Origin: Plectrocnemia conspersa
Taxonomy: Eukaryota > Arthropoda > Insecta > Trichoptera > Polycentropodidae
Assembly: GCA_009617715.1 (NCBI GenBank)
Contig: VTFK01000334.1
Span: 682,001-746,000, forward strand
Length of the DNA stretch: 64,000 nt
Reading direction: 5' to 3'
Part shown: piece after piece, positions 35,935 through 47,689 of the stretch
How positions within the stretch are numbered: position 1 is the first letter of the stretch
Layout: each line of letters starts with the position of its first letter
The notes under the pieces: generated by a model
Databases searched by the model: none
What the model saw: only the letters and a program-made list of their open reading frames with translations
Told to the model about the DNA's origin: nothing
Made by a program: the position numbers and the translations under genes

Positions 35935-37530
35935 AATAATATAAATACGGTATGCTGCTCTTAAGTTCTATTTACATATCATGAGATCCTCTTGTTTTCC
36001 AGAATTGTGGAAATGTTCAAAAGTCACTCCGATTCATAAAAAGGGTCCCAAATCTCAGATTGACAATTACAGGCCAATAGCTTTGATCTCATCACCTGCA
36101 AAATTATTTGAAATTGTTTTGCATAAATACATTTTTAATCATTGCAGGTGTATGCTTCTCGACCAACAACATGGTTTCCGTAAATCTCGATCCACTGTCA
36201 CTAATCTAATGGTTTTGTCTAACTATGTTTCAAAATCATTGGACTCTGGTGTACAAGTGGACGTCATATACACAGACTTTGAAAAGCATTTGATAAAAGT
36301 TAACCATGCTTTTAAAAAAAAAGTTATCTAATTTTGGGTTTTCTGAAGATCTCATAAATCTATTCTCAAATTACTTGACCAATAGATATCAATTCGTCAA
36401 GTATAATAACTCTTTTTCAGAACGATATAAGACCCCTACTGGAGTACCTCAAGGATCCAATTTTGGTCCATTGTTGTTTTTATTGTTCATTAATGACATA
36501 GAAACAGCAATAGAGCATTCAGATTTTTTATTATATGCAGATGACTTGAAAATTTACAAGAAAATGCATTCGATTTCTGATTCCCTCGACCTACAGGAGG
36601 ATCTCAAATCTATATGGAAATGGGCTTGCTATAACCAATTGCCTTTCAGTGTAAAGAAATGTCACACAATTTCATTTTCAAGGTCATTAACGCCGGCAAA
36701 ATATTCATACCATCTAGGCGGATATTTTCTGGAAAGGTTTTCTTCAACTAAGGATTTAGGAGTGACTTTCAAAGAACGTTGGAAATTTAGCCAGCACATT
36801 GCAGAGACTCATAGCAAATCCTTAAAAATGCTCGGTTTTATCTTGGGAATTTTTACTTCAGGAATACTTTAGTATTGCGCACTCTTTATGATACTCTAGT
36901 CCGCAGCATACTAGAAACTAGCTCCATCATTTGGATCCCAGGCGTAATGAATCAATGTAATGAATTGAAGCTGGAAAAAGTACAACGTAAATTTCTTCGA
37001 TATTTATACTTGAAGGAATACGGGTATTATCCGTTCTTGATTCCCAGTGCTTTTATTTTGGGAGCCCTGGGATACGTTTCTTTGTCGACTCGAAGAAGTG
37101 TTTATGTAATTAAACACTTCTGGAAATTGCTCAAGGGCATCGTAGACAATCCTTCAGTGCTCGAGCAGCTTCAAATGTGGGCTCCTGAAGGTGGTTATAG
37201 TTCTCGGTCGCGTCCACTATTCTTGCCTGTTAAGTCTAGAACTGGAGCACTTGCCAACTCTTCTCTGGCCAAGGCCATTTATCTGCTCAATTGTGTCCAT
37301 AGTAATATTGACATTTTCTCTTGCACTTATGGAGTTTTGGTTCAATTCGTATGGGACAATGCACACCTGTTGAGGTGATTTTTGTCTGTTGTTTTGTCTT
37401 GTTTATATTTGTATGTATTATGATGTATTAGTACTTTTGACTATCGTGACGCATTAGGTTTGCCTGTCAGGTCACGATGATTATAATTTTAATAAATAAA
37501 TAAATAAATAAATAAATAAAATAAATAAAT
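35935..37530 (+). mobile_element. 5'-truncated Jockey/CR1-type LINE
   Basis: A non-LTR retrotransposon copy that starts inside the reverse transcriptase, continues through the RT thumb and C-terminal region and a short 3' untranslated region, and ends in an (AATA)n tail (about 37491-37530). The 5' truncation and simple-repeat tail are the normal outcome of target-primed reverse transcription. Its final sequence, GACGCATTAGG then CCTGTCAGGTCACGATGA, recurs in altered form at 52147-52180, showing a shared 3' end. I could not define target duplications. Confidence 0.85.
35981..37378 (+). pseudogene. Reverse transcriptase (ORF2) pseudogene of LINE
   Basis: The reading frame is split in three. 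35981-36331 has FPELWKCSKVTPIHKKG, NYRPIALIS, QQHGFR and VIYTDF (RT fingers and palm). 36306-36872 has GVPQGSNFGPLLFLLFINDI (36441 on) and the catalytic YADD (36534-36545), and 36875-37378 is the C-terminal region with LGALGY. The first break falls within the KAFDKVNH motif, where one extra A appears near 36290-36300; the second is near 36865. Catalytic residues are present, but the frameshifts and the missing endonuclease make it dead. GVPQGS and YADD with this layout place it in the Jockey/CR1 group. Confidence 0.9.
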
Positions 37531-37688
37531 ATATGACGATGCTTGCTATAATTCTTAACAAAACAAATACTTCAATAATAATGTAAAAGATGCAAGCAAA
37601 TAAGTTTTTTTCTTTTACAAAATTGAAAAGTTTGGTTTTGAATAAATAATTTTAATTATTATGAAAGACAAAGATATTTGCTAATATA

Positions 37689-37975
37689 TGCATCTATGCG
37701 TCTGAAACATGGACCATAAAGGCAACTGATGTGAGGTTGGAGACATATATTAAGAATACCCTAAACGGCACGACGTACGGATATATCCATTCTAGGAGAA
37801 TTTAATATTAAAAAAATACTTTTAACATCGTACATGAAGCGAATTCTCCGGTGTTTTTGGACATGTAGCTCGTGGAGGAGACAACAGCCTGGAGCAAATA
37901 GTTTTAAAATAAAACTTGATAGTCTGATCTGTTCATAATTAATTATTTTGGCAAACATAGAAAGAATGACAGATT
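37689..37975 (+). mobile_element. RTE-like LINE C-terminal fragment
   Basis: Plus-strand translation gives YASETWTIKATDVRLE near 37694-37742, then FGHVARGGDNSLEQIVLK near 37850-37905. These match the C-terminal end of RTE-type and similar reverse transcriptases, where the family has YGCETWTL and FGHVxRxxDxxLEKxxLEG. The two are out of frame with each other and the middle has stops. It lies only about 160 bp after the LINE tail but belongs to a different type, so it is an independent insertion or older target DNA. Confidence 0.65.
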
Positions 37976-38129
37976 AAAAATAATTTGTGCAATTTTTACA
38001 TACATATATCATTATAAATTTAAAAATATTTTGGCTTAGATCACTAAGTGCTTATTTTATTGTATGTATTACTCTGATATATAATCTCTGTATTATTATA
38101 GTATATAAAGGTTAAATCATAATATTAAT

Positions 38130-38420
38130 GTGCTTTGGGTCGTATGTGTTCTTTGGTGATACATTGATCAGTAATTTGGTGATGCGACCCCGCACGAAAG
38201 TTTCCTCGTCTGAAAGGCATTCATTTGGTATTTTACGCGATTTGGTCTTCCATTATCCCGGGGTGGACATACAAAATCATAACATAGGATGGCCATAACA
38301 ATATTTAGTATTTAACTCCCCCTCTATATGAGCCGGCCGTTGCTTAAGCTCGATAGAACTCCTCTTTCTTTATAGAACACTGCCGAACGATTTTATATAC
38401 AGTCCGACCAAAAGTCTAGA
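38130..38420. promoter_or_regulatory. G+C-richer island, candidate regulatory block
   Basis: An island of mixed composition with CCCCGCACG, CCCGGGGTGG and GCCGGCCG words. No coding frame or element boundary is seen. Confidence 0.3.
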
Positions 38421-39177
38421 TAAATTTACAAAAATAAATCACAATATTTAATTATAGCAAAAATATTGTTTATAATTACGCGACTTGGTATAAGTAAGAG
38501 CAACAATGCCACTTAAAAAAAATGAACTTAACATGCATAACATAAACCATTTATGGTAATAAAATTAATATAAAATCAATGGTCAAACAATACGAATATT
38601 AATTTTTATATTTATTTATTTAATAGCAACTCAAAACATGTGCTGTTTTTAAAGTAAAACAATCTAAATATTTAATTTTTACTTAAATGCAAATAATGAA
38701 TATGTAATGATCCATGATTTTTAATTACAAGTCACACACGTATGGTGATAGCCATAAAATATGCAAAAATAAAAAAGTTTAGTAAATGACTACAACTAAA
38801 ATAAAAGCAAAATTTATTTCTTATTTCATTAGTAAAAATAGTATAGAGGCTGGAAATTCGCGTTTGATATTCAGTTCAGTAGTCCTTTCATCATTGTATT
38901 TATGTTTATTACTTCAAACGTCTGTTTAAGAGCCTAAGAGCAGTCAAAATTTATTTCTTAAGACTAAAACGTATACATTTTTGTTAAAATGTATATATAA
39001 TAATTAAAAGAAATTGTGGATAAAATTAAAAAGTGACATTTTTATTTATTAATGAACTAAAAACATAGAGAAATTATATTGAATAATTTATTATAATATA
39101 CATGTTAATAACACTTTATAAAAGACAATGACATAATTCTTTAATAAAGCATGTTTGTAATATTTACAATTTTACCT
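38421..39177. other. AT-rich DNA, possible 3' UTR at right end
   Basis: AT-rich and without recognised elements. If the exon at 39178-39426 is real, the right end is its 3' untranslated region. A minus-strand AATAAA lies at 39087-39092, about 86 nt after the stop codon, but such words are common by chance in DNA this AT-rich. Confidence 0.35.
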
Positions 39178-39426
39178 TTATATTTTATTATAAATTTTCA
39201 AGGATTGTTCTGACTTTCGATAGAGCTTTCTCAATACACGCAAATAAAGCTTATTAGGGTCAGTCGCAGTCTCCGGATGGACATCAAAGAGAGTAGTAGT
39301 GGTTTCTCCCACTTTCCCCCATGTGCCACTTATTTTTTCCTTTGGCCATCGAATACCATTTACACCCCAGGCATCCATGCGGCCGATAAATAAGATTATT
39401 TCTTCGCGCATTTTCGACCATTGTGC
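39178..39426 (-). CDS. Candidate terminal coding exon, function unknown
   Basis: On the minus strand, a pyrimidine-rich TGGTGTTTTTAG acceptor ends at 39427. An 82-codon frame opens at once with AQWSKMREEI and continues through WPKEKISGTWGKV, then LRVLRKLYRKSEQSL, to a TAA at 39178-39180. Composition is protein-like (basic amphipathic C-terminus, few low-complexity runs), although the surroundings are AT-rich. A minus-strand AATAAA follows about 86 nt downstream. I do not recognise the family; no upstream exon was found in this window. An internal ATG at 39411 is not needed if it is spliced. A chance frame or transposon scrap remains possible. Confidence 0.35.
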   Translation of the reverse strand, partial: AQWSKMREEIILFIGRMDAWGVNGIRWPKEKISGTWGKVGETTTTLFDVHPETATDPNKLYLRVLRKLYRKSEQSLKIYNKI

Positions 39427-39529
39427 CTAAAAACACCACAGAGTACATAAGCACATATAAAAAGCGTTTTATATAGGTTTAATCATATAAATTATTGAAT
39501 CGCTATATCTTGGCAAGATCTTATGATCA

Positions 39530-39780
39530 ATGGAGATTTATTACTGCGGTTCTTGGGTACTTTTTTCTCTATATTGTATATGGTATTGATTCTATATGTT
39601 CGAGGTCGACGTTGAGAATTGTAATTTTCCCCCATCAATCCACCCCCACAAACATCATTTGAACCGCCCACGTTAATGTGTATAGGGATTACTTAGCACC
39701 GGGGTTTTTTCTGTTCTTAGCGCTCGGGCATTATGAGTTTTGGATTCGTTTCTTAATAATGACAGTGGTAGTGTATTCTG
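39530..39780. promoter_or_regulatory. G+C-richer island next to the candidate exon
   Basis: An island with C-rich (CCACCCCCAC) and CpG words about 100 bp upstream of the candidate minus-strand exon. It is an intronic or regulatory candidate; no coding frame is visible. Confidence 0.3.
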
Positions 39781-40459
39781 TAATATATAAATTTATAATT
39801 GAAATAAAAAGTAAAGGGATATCATATTATTGTTACATGAATTAATAATAAAAGGCTTAGAACTTGTAGTCAAATAAATTCTATGCTAAAACACTACCAT
39901 TTTTTTTATATTAATTTTAGAATCATCATAGTTTTTATTAAGTTCAGAGATTATCACAAATCTTGATAATTTAATATGTTGAAAAAATTAGATTCCATAT
40001 GAAATTCGTTCAAAATTATTTAAATCATCTCACTAAAATTCCAAGAATAAATAAATGTTTATTTTTTATAAAAAAATAAATGTCTTAATTATTCTTAGAA
40101 AAAGCTGCTAGAACGCTATATTTATATAATATTTTTTCCTTCTGAAAGATGGTAAGCGTTTTTTTTTAATCTGATGCACGCATCAGATTAGTTTAACTAA
40201 TAAGTAAATATTTAAAAATTTGAGCTGCACAAGAGGACAACAGAAAAATTCAGGTTCAAATAATAGTTTATTACATGATTAACTCTAAACGAATTATTTT
40301 TTCTATATATCTATAGTTGATATGTATCATAGAATTACATACTAATTGCAAATTTATAAATAGTGGTCTACTTAGGTAATGTATTGTTTTTTTTGCTTTT
40401 TTTTTAACTATTTACATTTCACTATTTATTTTGATTAACTCATTTTTTAAATTATTTAT
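39781..40459. other. AT-rich non-coding DNA
   Basis: AT-rich spacer. Includes the palindrome at 40167-40190. Confidence 0.5.
40167..40190. other. 24-bp near-perfect palindrome
   Basis: TAATCTGATGC and GCATCAGATTA are exact reverse complements separated by AC. It follows directly on a run of T. It could be a dyad binding site, but its fold resembles the other hairpins of the window. Confidence 0.7.
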
Positions 40460-40990
40460 TGTATTTTGATGTTTTAAAAATATCACAGTATATAGAGAAT
40501 TTCTTGGGTAATTTTGTCGCGCCACCACTGCATGCCTATTACCCTATATCTTTCTTAGAGAATTTCCTTCCCCGGTCGTTAAGGGATTCCCGATTGTACT
40601 GTGCAAGGGCGAAAGGCGGATGGGTACTGTTCGATGATGTTATTACGTGTTATTGGAAAATATTACATCCCAAGCCGTTACATTATATAAGAAATATTTG
40701 TTCTCTCGGGGCTTCCCCGCCTGCTTATTATTGCGATCCATTTCGCGCCGATGTAATAAATTCACATTATTTCCAATGCAATAAATTATTTAAATGCAAC
40801 CGAAAAAGGAGCACCTGGCAAAAAAATCATAAATACGAATTTATATATTTGTCTACTAGGAAATAAGACAAAGAAAGTCGCATTTCACTGGAGGAAAACA
40901 CTTAACGCACAGTTCACTGATCACGAGACGGAAATACGATCGCGGATTAACTAGCATAAGGTGTAACGAATACTCATTTGCATACAATAA
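40460..40990. promoter_or_regulatory. G+C-richer island with long chance frame
   Basis: The island at about 40510-40760 is crossed by a 135-codon open frame (40459-40866) that starts and ends in AT-rich DNA. The protein has no hydrophobic pattern, domain or family motif that I recognise, so I do not call it a gene. CpG-rich words and a TTACATTATATAAGAAAT stretch suggest non-coding regulatory DNA. Confidence 0.3.
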
Positions 40991-41419
40991 AAGTAAATGC
41001 TTAGTGGTGTGATCTGTGAGATTAAACATTTGCAAATATATTACTGTATGTCTTATAATTAAATGTGAAATTTAAAAAAGAGTATGTATTTGAAAAATCA
41101 TTTTATGTTTCATTAAAAAGGAGTACATCTAGGTTTTAAACTCAGGGATGCAGAAGGCGGTATGCTATGTTCAGCTTTGTCCTAGTAATTTATAATTGGG
41201 TTTGTATCTAATGCCCCGTATATGTAAATTTATTGCTTTTTTGTCATAGAACGCACTGAATCATTTTGAAATTAAAGATAATTAAAAAAAATATTTGATT
41301 TCTTCAGCGTGCGACGGCGCTGATGTGATGTTAGGGTGTAAAAGTAGAGGGATTAAAAACACAGCAAACCCTAAATATTTAATTATTATCTAAATAAAAA
41401 TAGCAATATTTATATATAT
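40991..41419. other. AT-rich spacer
   Basis: AT-rich, with small mixed patches near 41140-41210 and 41300-41350. No gene is seen. Confidence 0.45.
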
Positions 41420-42543
41420 GTGCTTATTAGAGTCTCCAATTCGAGTAATCGAGTACTCGATACTCGAGTATACTTGTCTATTTTTCAAGTACTTGATAAT
41501 CGAGTATTTTGAAAATTACTCGATTAATACTCGAAATTAAAAAAAATTGAAATATTTCAGAAACAAAAATAACTTTAACTCGGTCCGGTAAAGGTTAACT
41601 TCTTGCTTTTATTTGGCGTTTATGCCCGAAGTCCCGAGTTAGAGCGGTTACTATCAGGTATAATTTTTTCATAGTTCCATAGTTGCATAGTTCCGGTCGT
41701 CGGCTATGTTAGTGGGTACGACGGAGAAATTTCTTTTGTGTTTTCTGTTCGACAGTCCCGACTTATCTAATTTATGGCAATGAACAATATGAAATATCAA
41801 CAAAAAATTTTTTTAGGTTTTATGACTATGCAGTTGTAGCGTAAAGTGTTGTAAATTGTTTATACTGATCCCTCAGCTTAAAATATAAATCAAAACAATT
41901 GTGTGTTTTAAAGGCATTTAAAGTAAAGTTAGTTCTTTGCGAACCGTTTAGCTCTAGAATGAAAGGGATTCACCCAAATACATCTTCGAAGGATATAGAT
42001 TTAAATTCTTCGCAATAATCAGAAGGAGTAGAATATTGTATATTGTTAAGAAAAAAAATCTATTCAAGAAGAATTACAAAATACTATTTTGTCAATAGTC
42101 GAAGGAAATAAGAGAAAAGTAGAGAAGGGAATGAAAGAAGAGAACATAAAAAGAGAGTTCAAAAATTTTTATATCTATAAAAAGCGAACAGATATAAATT
42201 AGAAGCCTTATCCAACGCGTTAATGACAATAAGACCAACAGCAACGAAAAGGGTTTTTTCCATAACGGGAATAATAAAACCAAAGGTTAGCAGTAATATT
42301 AAATTCGAGACACTTTTTGCATTATTGTTTTTAAAAAGTATGTTCGTGAAGTTAAAATAATTGTAAAAATTAACATACTAAGTATTTTATTTATTTATTT
42401 ATATGTGCACAAATTTAAATAATAGCTATTTTGTTACATTTAGTATATACTCGAAAGTACTCGAGTACTCGAGTATTTTAAAATTTTAATATTCGATACT
42501 CGAGTAGTTGATGGTTCGAGTAATTGGAGACTCTAGTGCTTAT
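41420..42543 (+). mobile_element. Decayed hAT transposon with intact 8-bp target duplication
   Basis: The element spans 41428-42535 (1,108 bp). It is flanked by the exact 8-bp direct repeat GTGCTTAT (41420-41427 and 42536-42543), the target-site length of the hAT superfamily. The terminal inverted repeats share TAGAGTCTCCAATT exactly. Both subterminal regions are packed with CGAGTA/TACTCG words, many as CTCGAG palindromes, as is typical of hAT transposase binding regions. A transposase C-terminus remains at 42181-42360. The length is far below a full hAT element, so it is an internally deleted, non-autonomous copy. Confidence 0.92.
42181..42360 (+). pseudogene. hAT transposase C-terminal remnant
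   Basis: Fifty-nine codons end at a TAA at 42358-42360. They include ATKRVFSITGIIKPKVSS and then LFALLFLKSMFV, which matches the hAT C-terminal dimerisation region (the family's TSxxxERVFSxxG followed by a leucine-rich LxxLxFLK segment). A stop lies directly upstream (42178-42180). Near 41960 a plus-strand segment reads MKGIHPN, compatible with the histidine end of a BED zinc finger, but this is weak. Not functional. Confidence 0.8.
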
Positions 42544-43720
42544 GATGATTTTTTAATACAATATTTTTGTCATCAAATAAAATACAACGATCTAGAGAAA
42601 TTTCTTTATTTGTTGACAAAATTATTACCATCAGTAGTATATACACTTTTATAACTAATTTCTTCCAATTTTATTTAAAGATCTTTAAATAGTTATACTA
42701 GCAATGTTGAGTCTTATTAATAAAAATATATATTTGTGGCATATCTAGGAATTAGTTCTTCAAAACCTATTACTGCTAAAATACTTGTAAAGTAAACAAT
42801 ATTTTTGGTGGACCTATGTTAATGGGTGGCAATTAGACATAGATTGGGCTGCTGCAGTTGAAGTTTATTAAAGTATAGTTTTTAAATGTTATGTGATTGG
42901 CAGACTAGGCGCAGTCTTCCCTGTGTGGTCAAAAAAATAATAACGTTTCTCTTGCCGCTGCCTCGTTAGTGTTGCCAAAGTGCCGCCTAGCATGTGGCCA
43001 AATAAATCGTCCTCCACAATTATATGAAAAAAATATTATAATATATTACGTATCTTAAAAAATATTATCTAAAACTTGCGGCTGATTGTTTTTTGCAATT
43101 TTACGAAAAATCTTGATCGAGAATTCCTTGGAAAGAATCTTTACTATGCAGTATTGAAAAAAAAGATCGCAAGGTCAGTGGTAAATTTCCAAACATTATT
43201 TATGGTTCTTATGTAGATTGTATAGAAATTGTATTTTAATAAGTATTATTTATATATATCTTATTGAGTTTTTTTATTTTCTAAGCCTCAAACAATATGA
43301 ATTTCTCACTGTAAATATTTTGTAACTATTGATTTAGAAAAAAAAATTGGTCATTTGCTTTTTTATTTAATAAAAAATAGTAATATGTGTTTTTGAATAT
43401 TTAAAGTTTTAATAAACAATTGAATTTATTTGCTTTAAGCATTTTACTAAATTGATATGTAATTTTAAATTATAAAAGTGACTATATTCGATATATTTTA
43501 TATTTAGTAATAAAAATACAGTTTAAATTCACGTTGTAATTAATTAAGAATTATAATGTAGATTAGGAATCTAGCATTAATTACTTTGACTAACATATAG
43601 AATGTGCTTGCTGCCATTGCGGTCCTTAAACCGACATTTATTAGAAAAACAGACTAAACTAAATTTTTATATGCAAACAATTAATCAGATTCATTTTAAC
43701 ATATATATGCCTGTCTAGTG
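42544..43720. other. AT-rich DNA with one weak island
   Basis: AT-rich. A G+C-richer patch at 42870-43015 (GCCGCTGCC, GTGCCGCCTAGC words) may be regulatory. It also holds the TAAAATACAACGAT variant near 42577. No gene is recognised. Confidence 0.45.
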
Positions 43721-43860
43721 TAGAGTAACAAGCTAAATTGTATGTCATCCAAAACAAAGCTATAAAAATAATACATAATACACATTTTTATATAAATTTT
43801 GAAAAGCTTTCTAATATTCAATCAAAGAGCATTGCTATTTGCATACCAGAAAATACTATA
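43721..43860 (+). mobile_element. LINE reverse-transcriptase C-terminal scrap
   Basis: The plus-strand frame after a stop near 43727 reads QAKLYVIQNKAIKIIHNTHF and then continues open to about 43860. LQNKAIRII is the hallmark of the C-terminal (thumb and connection) region of Jockey/CR1-type ORF2 proteins. It is too short and diverged to relate to the copies at 36-56 kb. Confidence 0.55.
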
Positions 43861-44729
43861 AAAACATTTCTCGTAACCACACTAGCCCACTGATCTCGTG
43901 TATCTGAGACTACTGAGAGGCTAAAGATTACAAAGCAATGAATATTATAACAAAGCTTAAGATTCTGAGATAAATTAATCTTAATTATATTTCAATCCAT
44001 TTTTTTACTATTATTTTTTTATTTTTTCTTTTACTTCAATTCTAAAATGTTTATAAGTATTTTTTTTAATTGTAACCACAAACGTTTTTTTTTAAATATA
44101 TATTTTTTATTGTGATGTAGCTAATTACAAAATTTTAAACATAAAAATGATTTTAAGCCATTAACATGTATAGCTTATAATAGTATTTTTGTAAAAAAGT
44201 TTGTATTACAATTTAAATTTACAACAATCGATTGATAAAAGTTTAGTTCATGGAAGCTAATTAAAAGGTATTTTAATTTTTAAAGCCAAGCAAAATAATT
44301 GTTTTATAATTTTAGGTAAGTCGATACCTATAAAAAATTCCTTTATGATGATGTTAAAAGTTTACAAAATTGTTTTATTATCATATTTAGAAGCTTGTTT
44401 CAGACAATATTTACGAATGTGGAACGATGCACATCTAATGCATAAGTAGCAACGTATGTAACGTTATAAAGAAATTAGATCAATTCATTATTTTCATGTA
44501 GTCAAATTTTTGTTCTAATCAGATCATAATATTCATGCATTTACTGCGAATTAAATTGATTATTACAAATAAATTAAAGTGCTAGATTAAAAAATCAAGT
44601 TGTACACAAAGGGAAATTAAAATATACAATACGTGTCAAACCATTTTATTTAATTACCCTTATCTTATTGGTAATAATATAGTAGGTATACCTATTTATT
44701 TTAAATTAAGACGATTCTGGCCAATTACA
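43861..44729. other. AT-rich non-coding DNA
   Basis: AT-rich; the first part may be further decayed LINE sequence. Nothing else is seen. Confidence 0.5.
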
Positions 44730-45310
44730 ACAGCACGAGCGTATATTAAAAAGCCATATATCTTTGATGGTAATGTAATCTGTCGCGTTCGCCAGTAGAG
44801 CGAATCAAGGAGTCGTTGTCGATGTCACAATAAACTTCACGCATCATGTCTCTATTGTCTCGTCCATTGTCTGCTTCTTCAGCCACCTCACAAAGGAGGA
44901 TATCGGAGACACATTATTAGCAGGAGCATCCATACACCATAACGGATATCAACAATGTACCACTTGTTGGCCATATATCGCACCTGTAACTGGATAGCTG
45001 TGCATACTATGTGTGTAAAAAATCGCTCTGATCCTAGCTATATAGTATATGTGTGGTGCATGTAGCTTGTGATGATAAGGGTCAAGTGGTACGCGAGGTT
45101 GAAGTACATAATTCCGATGTAGGAAAAGTGCTCGTGCGCTCGCAATTTGCATATATAAAAATTCATTTCACACATCACTTGCTTCACGCTCGCTGGCTGC
45201 GATCGGAGGTGATGGTCAGATATCATTCTGATACACTTGTACAACACACCTATGTGTGGCATAATATGTATCCGACGTCTGGTTGATTGTCTATCTGGCA
45301 AAAATTACAA
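44730..45310. promoter_or_regulatory. G+C-richer block, chance frames on both strands
   Basis: A block of about 580 bp of mixed composition. Open frames of 67-87 codons lie on both strands (44949-45301) and overlap one another; none has a domain. CACA/TGTG alternation and many CATATA words are present. It could be regulatory or an unrecognised old element. Confidence 0.3.
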
Positions 45311-45699
45311 TATTAAATCGAGTGAGATTGCTCAAGCGTGAATTTAATCAATTATAACAGTGCTGTCCATGTCTGTGTTCAAGTATTTTTATATTCTGTA
45401 TACGTCAACTCATCATAATTAACTAATAGCTAATATTATATAATACATTATTATACATATTTAATTTTGCAAGATCACTATCTAGAGTGATATAAATATT
45501 AATATTTGAAATTATTTTTATTTATACATAATCATGTTCTGTCTGCCAACAACATTGGCAGACTGACTTAATGTTGTTAATTATATAAATAATTATTAAT
45601 AGTTTAATGAATTGAAACCAAAATTCTGGACATCGTTGAATATTATACGAAGTTACATATAATGCTTTGATAATAAAAAAGTATTACTTCTAAGTAAGT
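45311..45699. other. AT-rich spacer
   Basis: AT-rich spacer with the hairpin at 45541-45563. Confidence 0.45.
45541..45563. other. 9-bp hairpin overlapped by second inverted repeat
   Basis: GTCTGCCAA pairs exactly with TTGGCAGAC around CAACA. The loop side also joins a second 9-bp inverted repeat, AACAACATT (45548-45556) with AATGTTGTT (45570-45578). Alternative folds like these can act as switches in RNA, but nothing shows transcription. Confidence 0.5.
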
Positions 45700-46600
45700 G
45701 TACAATTTACCTGATTGAATGAAGTATGTCTGAAACCACACAATGAACATCGAACAAAAGACTCGATTGCGGTCACTTGGTTATCTGCCGTTGTAGATCG
45801 ATACAATATAAGTCAGGATTAGAGCTGGGGATAAATAAGATATTTGATCTTTGTGTTGCGGAAGCGGCCAGGATGCGAAACCAGTTTCCAGTGGTCACCG
45901 TCACGCCATCATCTTACACCGTCTTTTGGTTCAAAGGACAATAAATCCTCAAGCCATCCGGCCATAATAATGGCGTTTACCTCATTTATTGTCATTGTGA
46001 CTCATTGTCCGCCGTATCGGATTTACCACCAACGATGGACGGCCGGGGCACGTCTAAATTTAATACATTATATCTCTCGCGAGCAATTTATTGTGTGTTT
46101 ATGGTAATACAAATAAATTATATATAAAGGTGTTTTATTTATATGAAAGGAAAATATGTTCGGGATAAGAATGGTTAATGTGTAGCATGATGCATGGGTT
46201 CGACAGTTTTTAACGTTAGGGTTCGCTTGAAGAAAAAATCGTATATAAATATTTAATCTAATTTATATTTTAATATTATTATCAATAATAAGAACTATAA
46301 TTTTTCGTGCATTTTCTCGAGCTTGCCAAACATTGTGCGATTTTTTTATTTTTCCCGTTAAACATTTCGCTTGGCGTTTTCTTTCTTTCTTTCAAAGCTC
46401 GGCAATATTTTCCGAAACTTTAGCAATTGGCGCTAATGGTATGTTGCAGATGAAATCATTTACTCGGTCGAAGCCATATAATACCATAAAATGGAAAGTG
46501 AGCGAGTTCGAGACGACTATGGAACCATAAAATCAAAATCGCATAATTTACGACCCATTTACCAACTATCTACGATACGTCTTTGCCAAATGAAGAAAAT
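45700..46600. promoter_or_regulatory. Two G+C-richer islands
   Basis: Islands at about 45770-46110 and 46310-46600 carry TAATGG, TTTATTGTCATTGTGACTCATTGTC and CCATAAAAT-type words, resembling homeodomain, Sox-like ACAAT and AP-1-like motifs. Open frames (45844-46107, 46333-46530) lack domains. Candidate developmental enhancers. Confidence 0.35.
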
Positions 46601-47039
46601 CATATTTTTTTAATTACATTTTTCTCATATGGAACATTATTATCTCACATAAGTCATATGCCATTTTTACAGTAAGTAAAAATCTTACCTATCTGTTTAT
46701 TTGTTTGATAAGATTTTTTTAAATTCAAATAAAAAAAATCTGACTTCATTCAACTGAAACCAACCCCTTTTTATTTTGAATGATTTATGTGTATATTCTA
46801 AATATGATTTTTTTTAAATGTGTGATCCTTCATCTGATATTATATATAACTCTAGTTCATATGGATAAAACATTTTATTTTTAAATAAGATATTACAAAA
46901 ATATTCTATAAAAACAACTTCTCTCAAACAAAATTAGAATGACCCTTCTTCTTTATAATCTGATGAACAGAAAATGATACAAACCAGACCTCGTAATTGA
47001 CATTAAATAAATCAATGTACAATGCCAAATTATTAAGGA
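46601..47039. other. AT-rich spacer
   Basis: AT-rich; nothing recognised. Confidence 0.5.
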
Positions 47040-47530
47040 TTCGGATGGTGACAGCCATTGTAGAATCGGATATTACGGGTATCAGAAAACGCGACCGTGA
47101 TTCTCAAAGACGTTCTAGAACCCAAAACTAAAATACCTCGAGAATAGTTTGATTGTTGACACCATCCTTCAGTAGTTTAAAGAAATGCTTAGCAATACAA
47201 TTTTTTCGAGAGCTCGGAGAATCGTATCCCAACGCTCCTAAAAAAGGCGCTGACATACAAGAACGGATAATAACCAAATATCCTCTTTTAAAAGTGTCTA
47301 AAAAACATTTTTTTAGCTTGATATATTAAGAAGAAGTATTTTATTTTTAGAGAGAAGTAGACTGCAACAGATAGAGTAAATTTAAATAATTCTAAATCTG
47401 CATACAGAAGAAAACTTTTGAAAAGTCATAACTGCCGCATTTATGTCATTAATAATACCGTGAAAATCAGAGAGCCCAAGTTGAACCCTTAAAGAACCCC
47501 CAATGTGTAAAATCATAACTAAGCAATCAA
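47040..47530 (-). mobile_element. Antisense, internally deleted Jockey/CR1-type LINE
   Basis: Minus-strand translation gives, in order, an eroded GVPQGS block ending INDINAA, FLLYADLELFK (one Asp of YADD lost), then after a deletion FLGALGYDS and KHFFKLLKDGVNN. The last segments align with LGALGY and KHFWKLLKGIVDN in the copy at 35.9-37.5 kb, so it is the same family. Several stops and frame changes are present. About 150 codons between the YADD and LGALGY segments are missing. Confidence 0.85.
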
Positions 47531-47689
47531 GGTCTGACAATTATTTTTATATTAACCCATGACAAAAAGTTACAACATATTATAAAATTATTTGTATACA
47601 TCTATGTCATGCTTAAATCAGATACTTGTAAACCTACTCGTATATCGTCATATATTTCATAAAATAATTAAAGGAAGCACATACGCATT

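Noticed and set aside
40459..40866. 135-codon plus-strand open frame
   Set aside because: No family motif, membrane pattern or splice context. It begins and ends in AT-rich DNA around an island; best read as a chance frame.
45053..45301. Overlapping 77- and 87-codon frames on opposite strands
   Set aside because: Mutually exclusive, featureless frames in a mixed-composition block.
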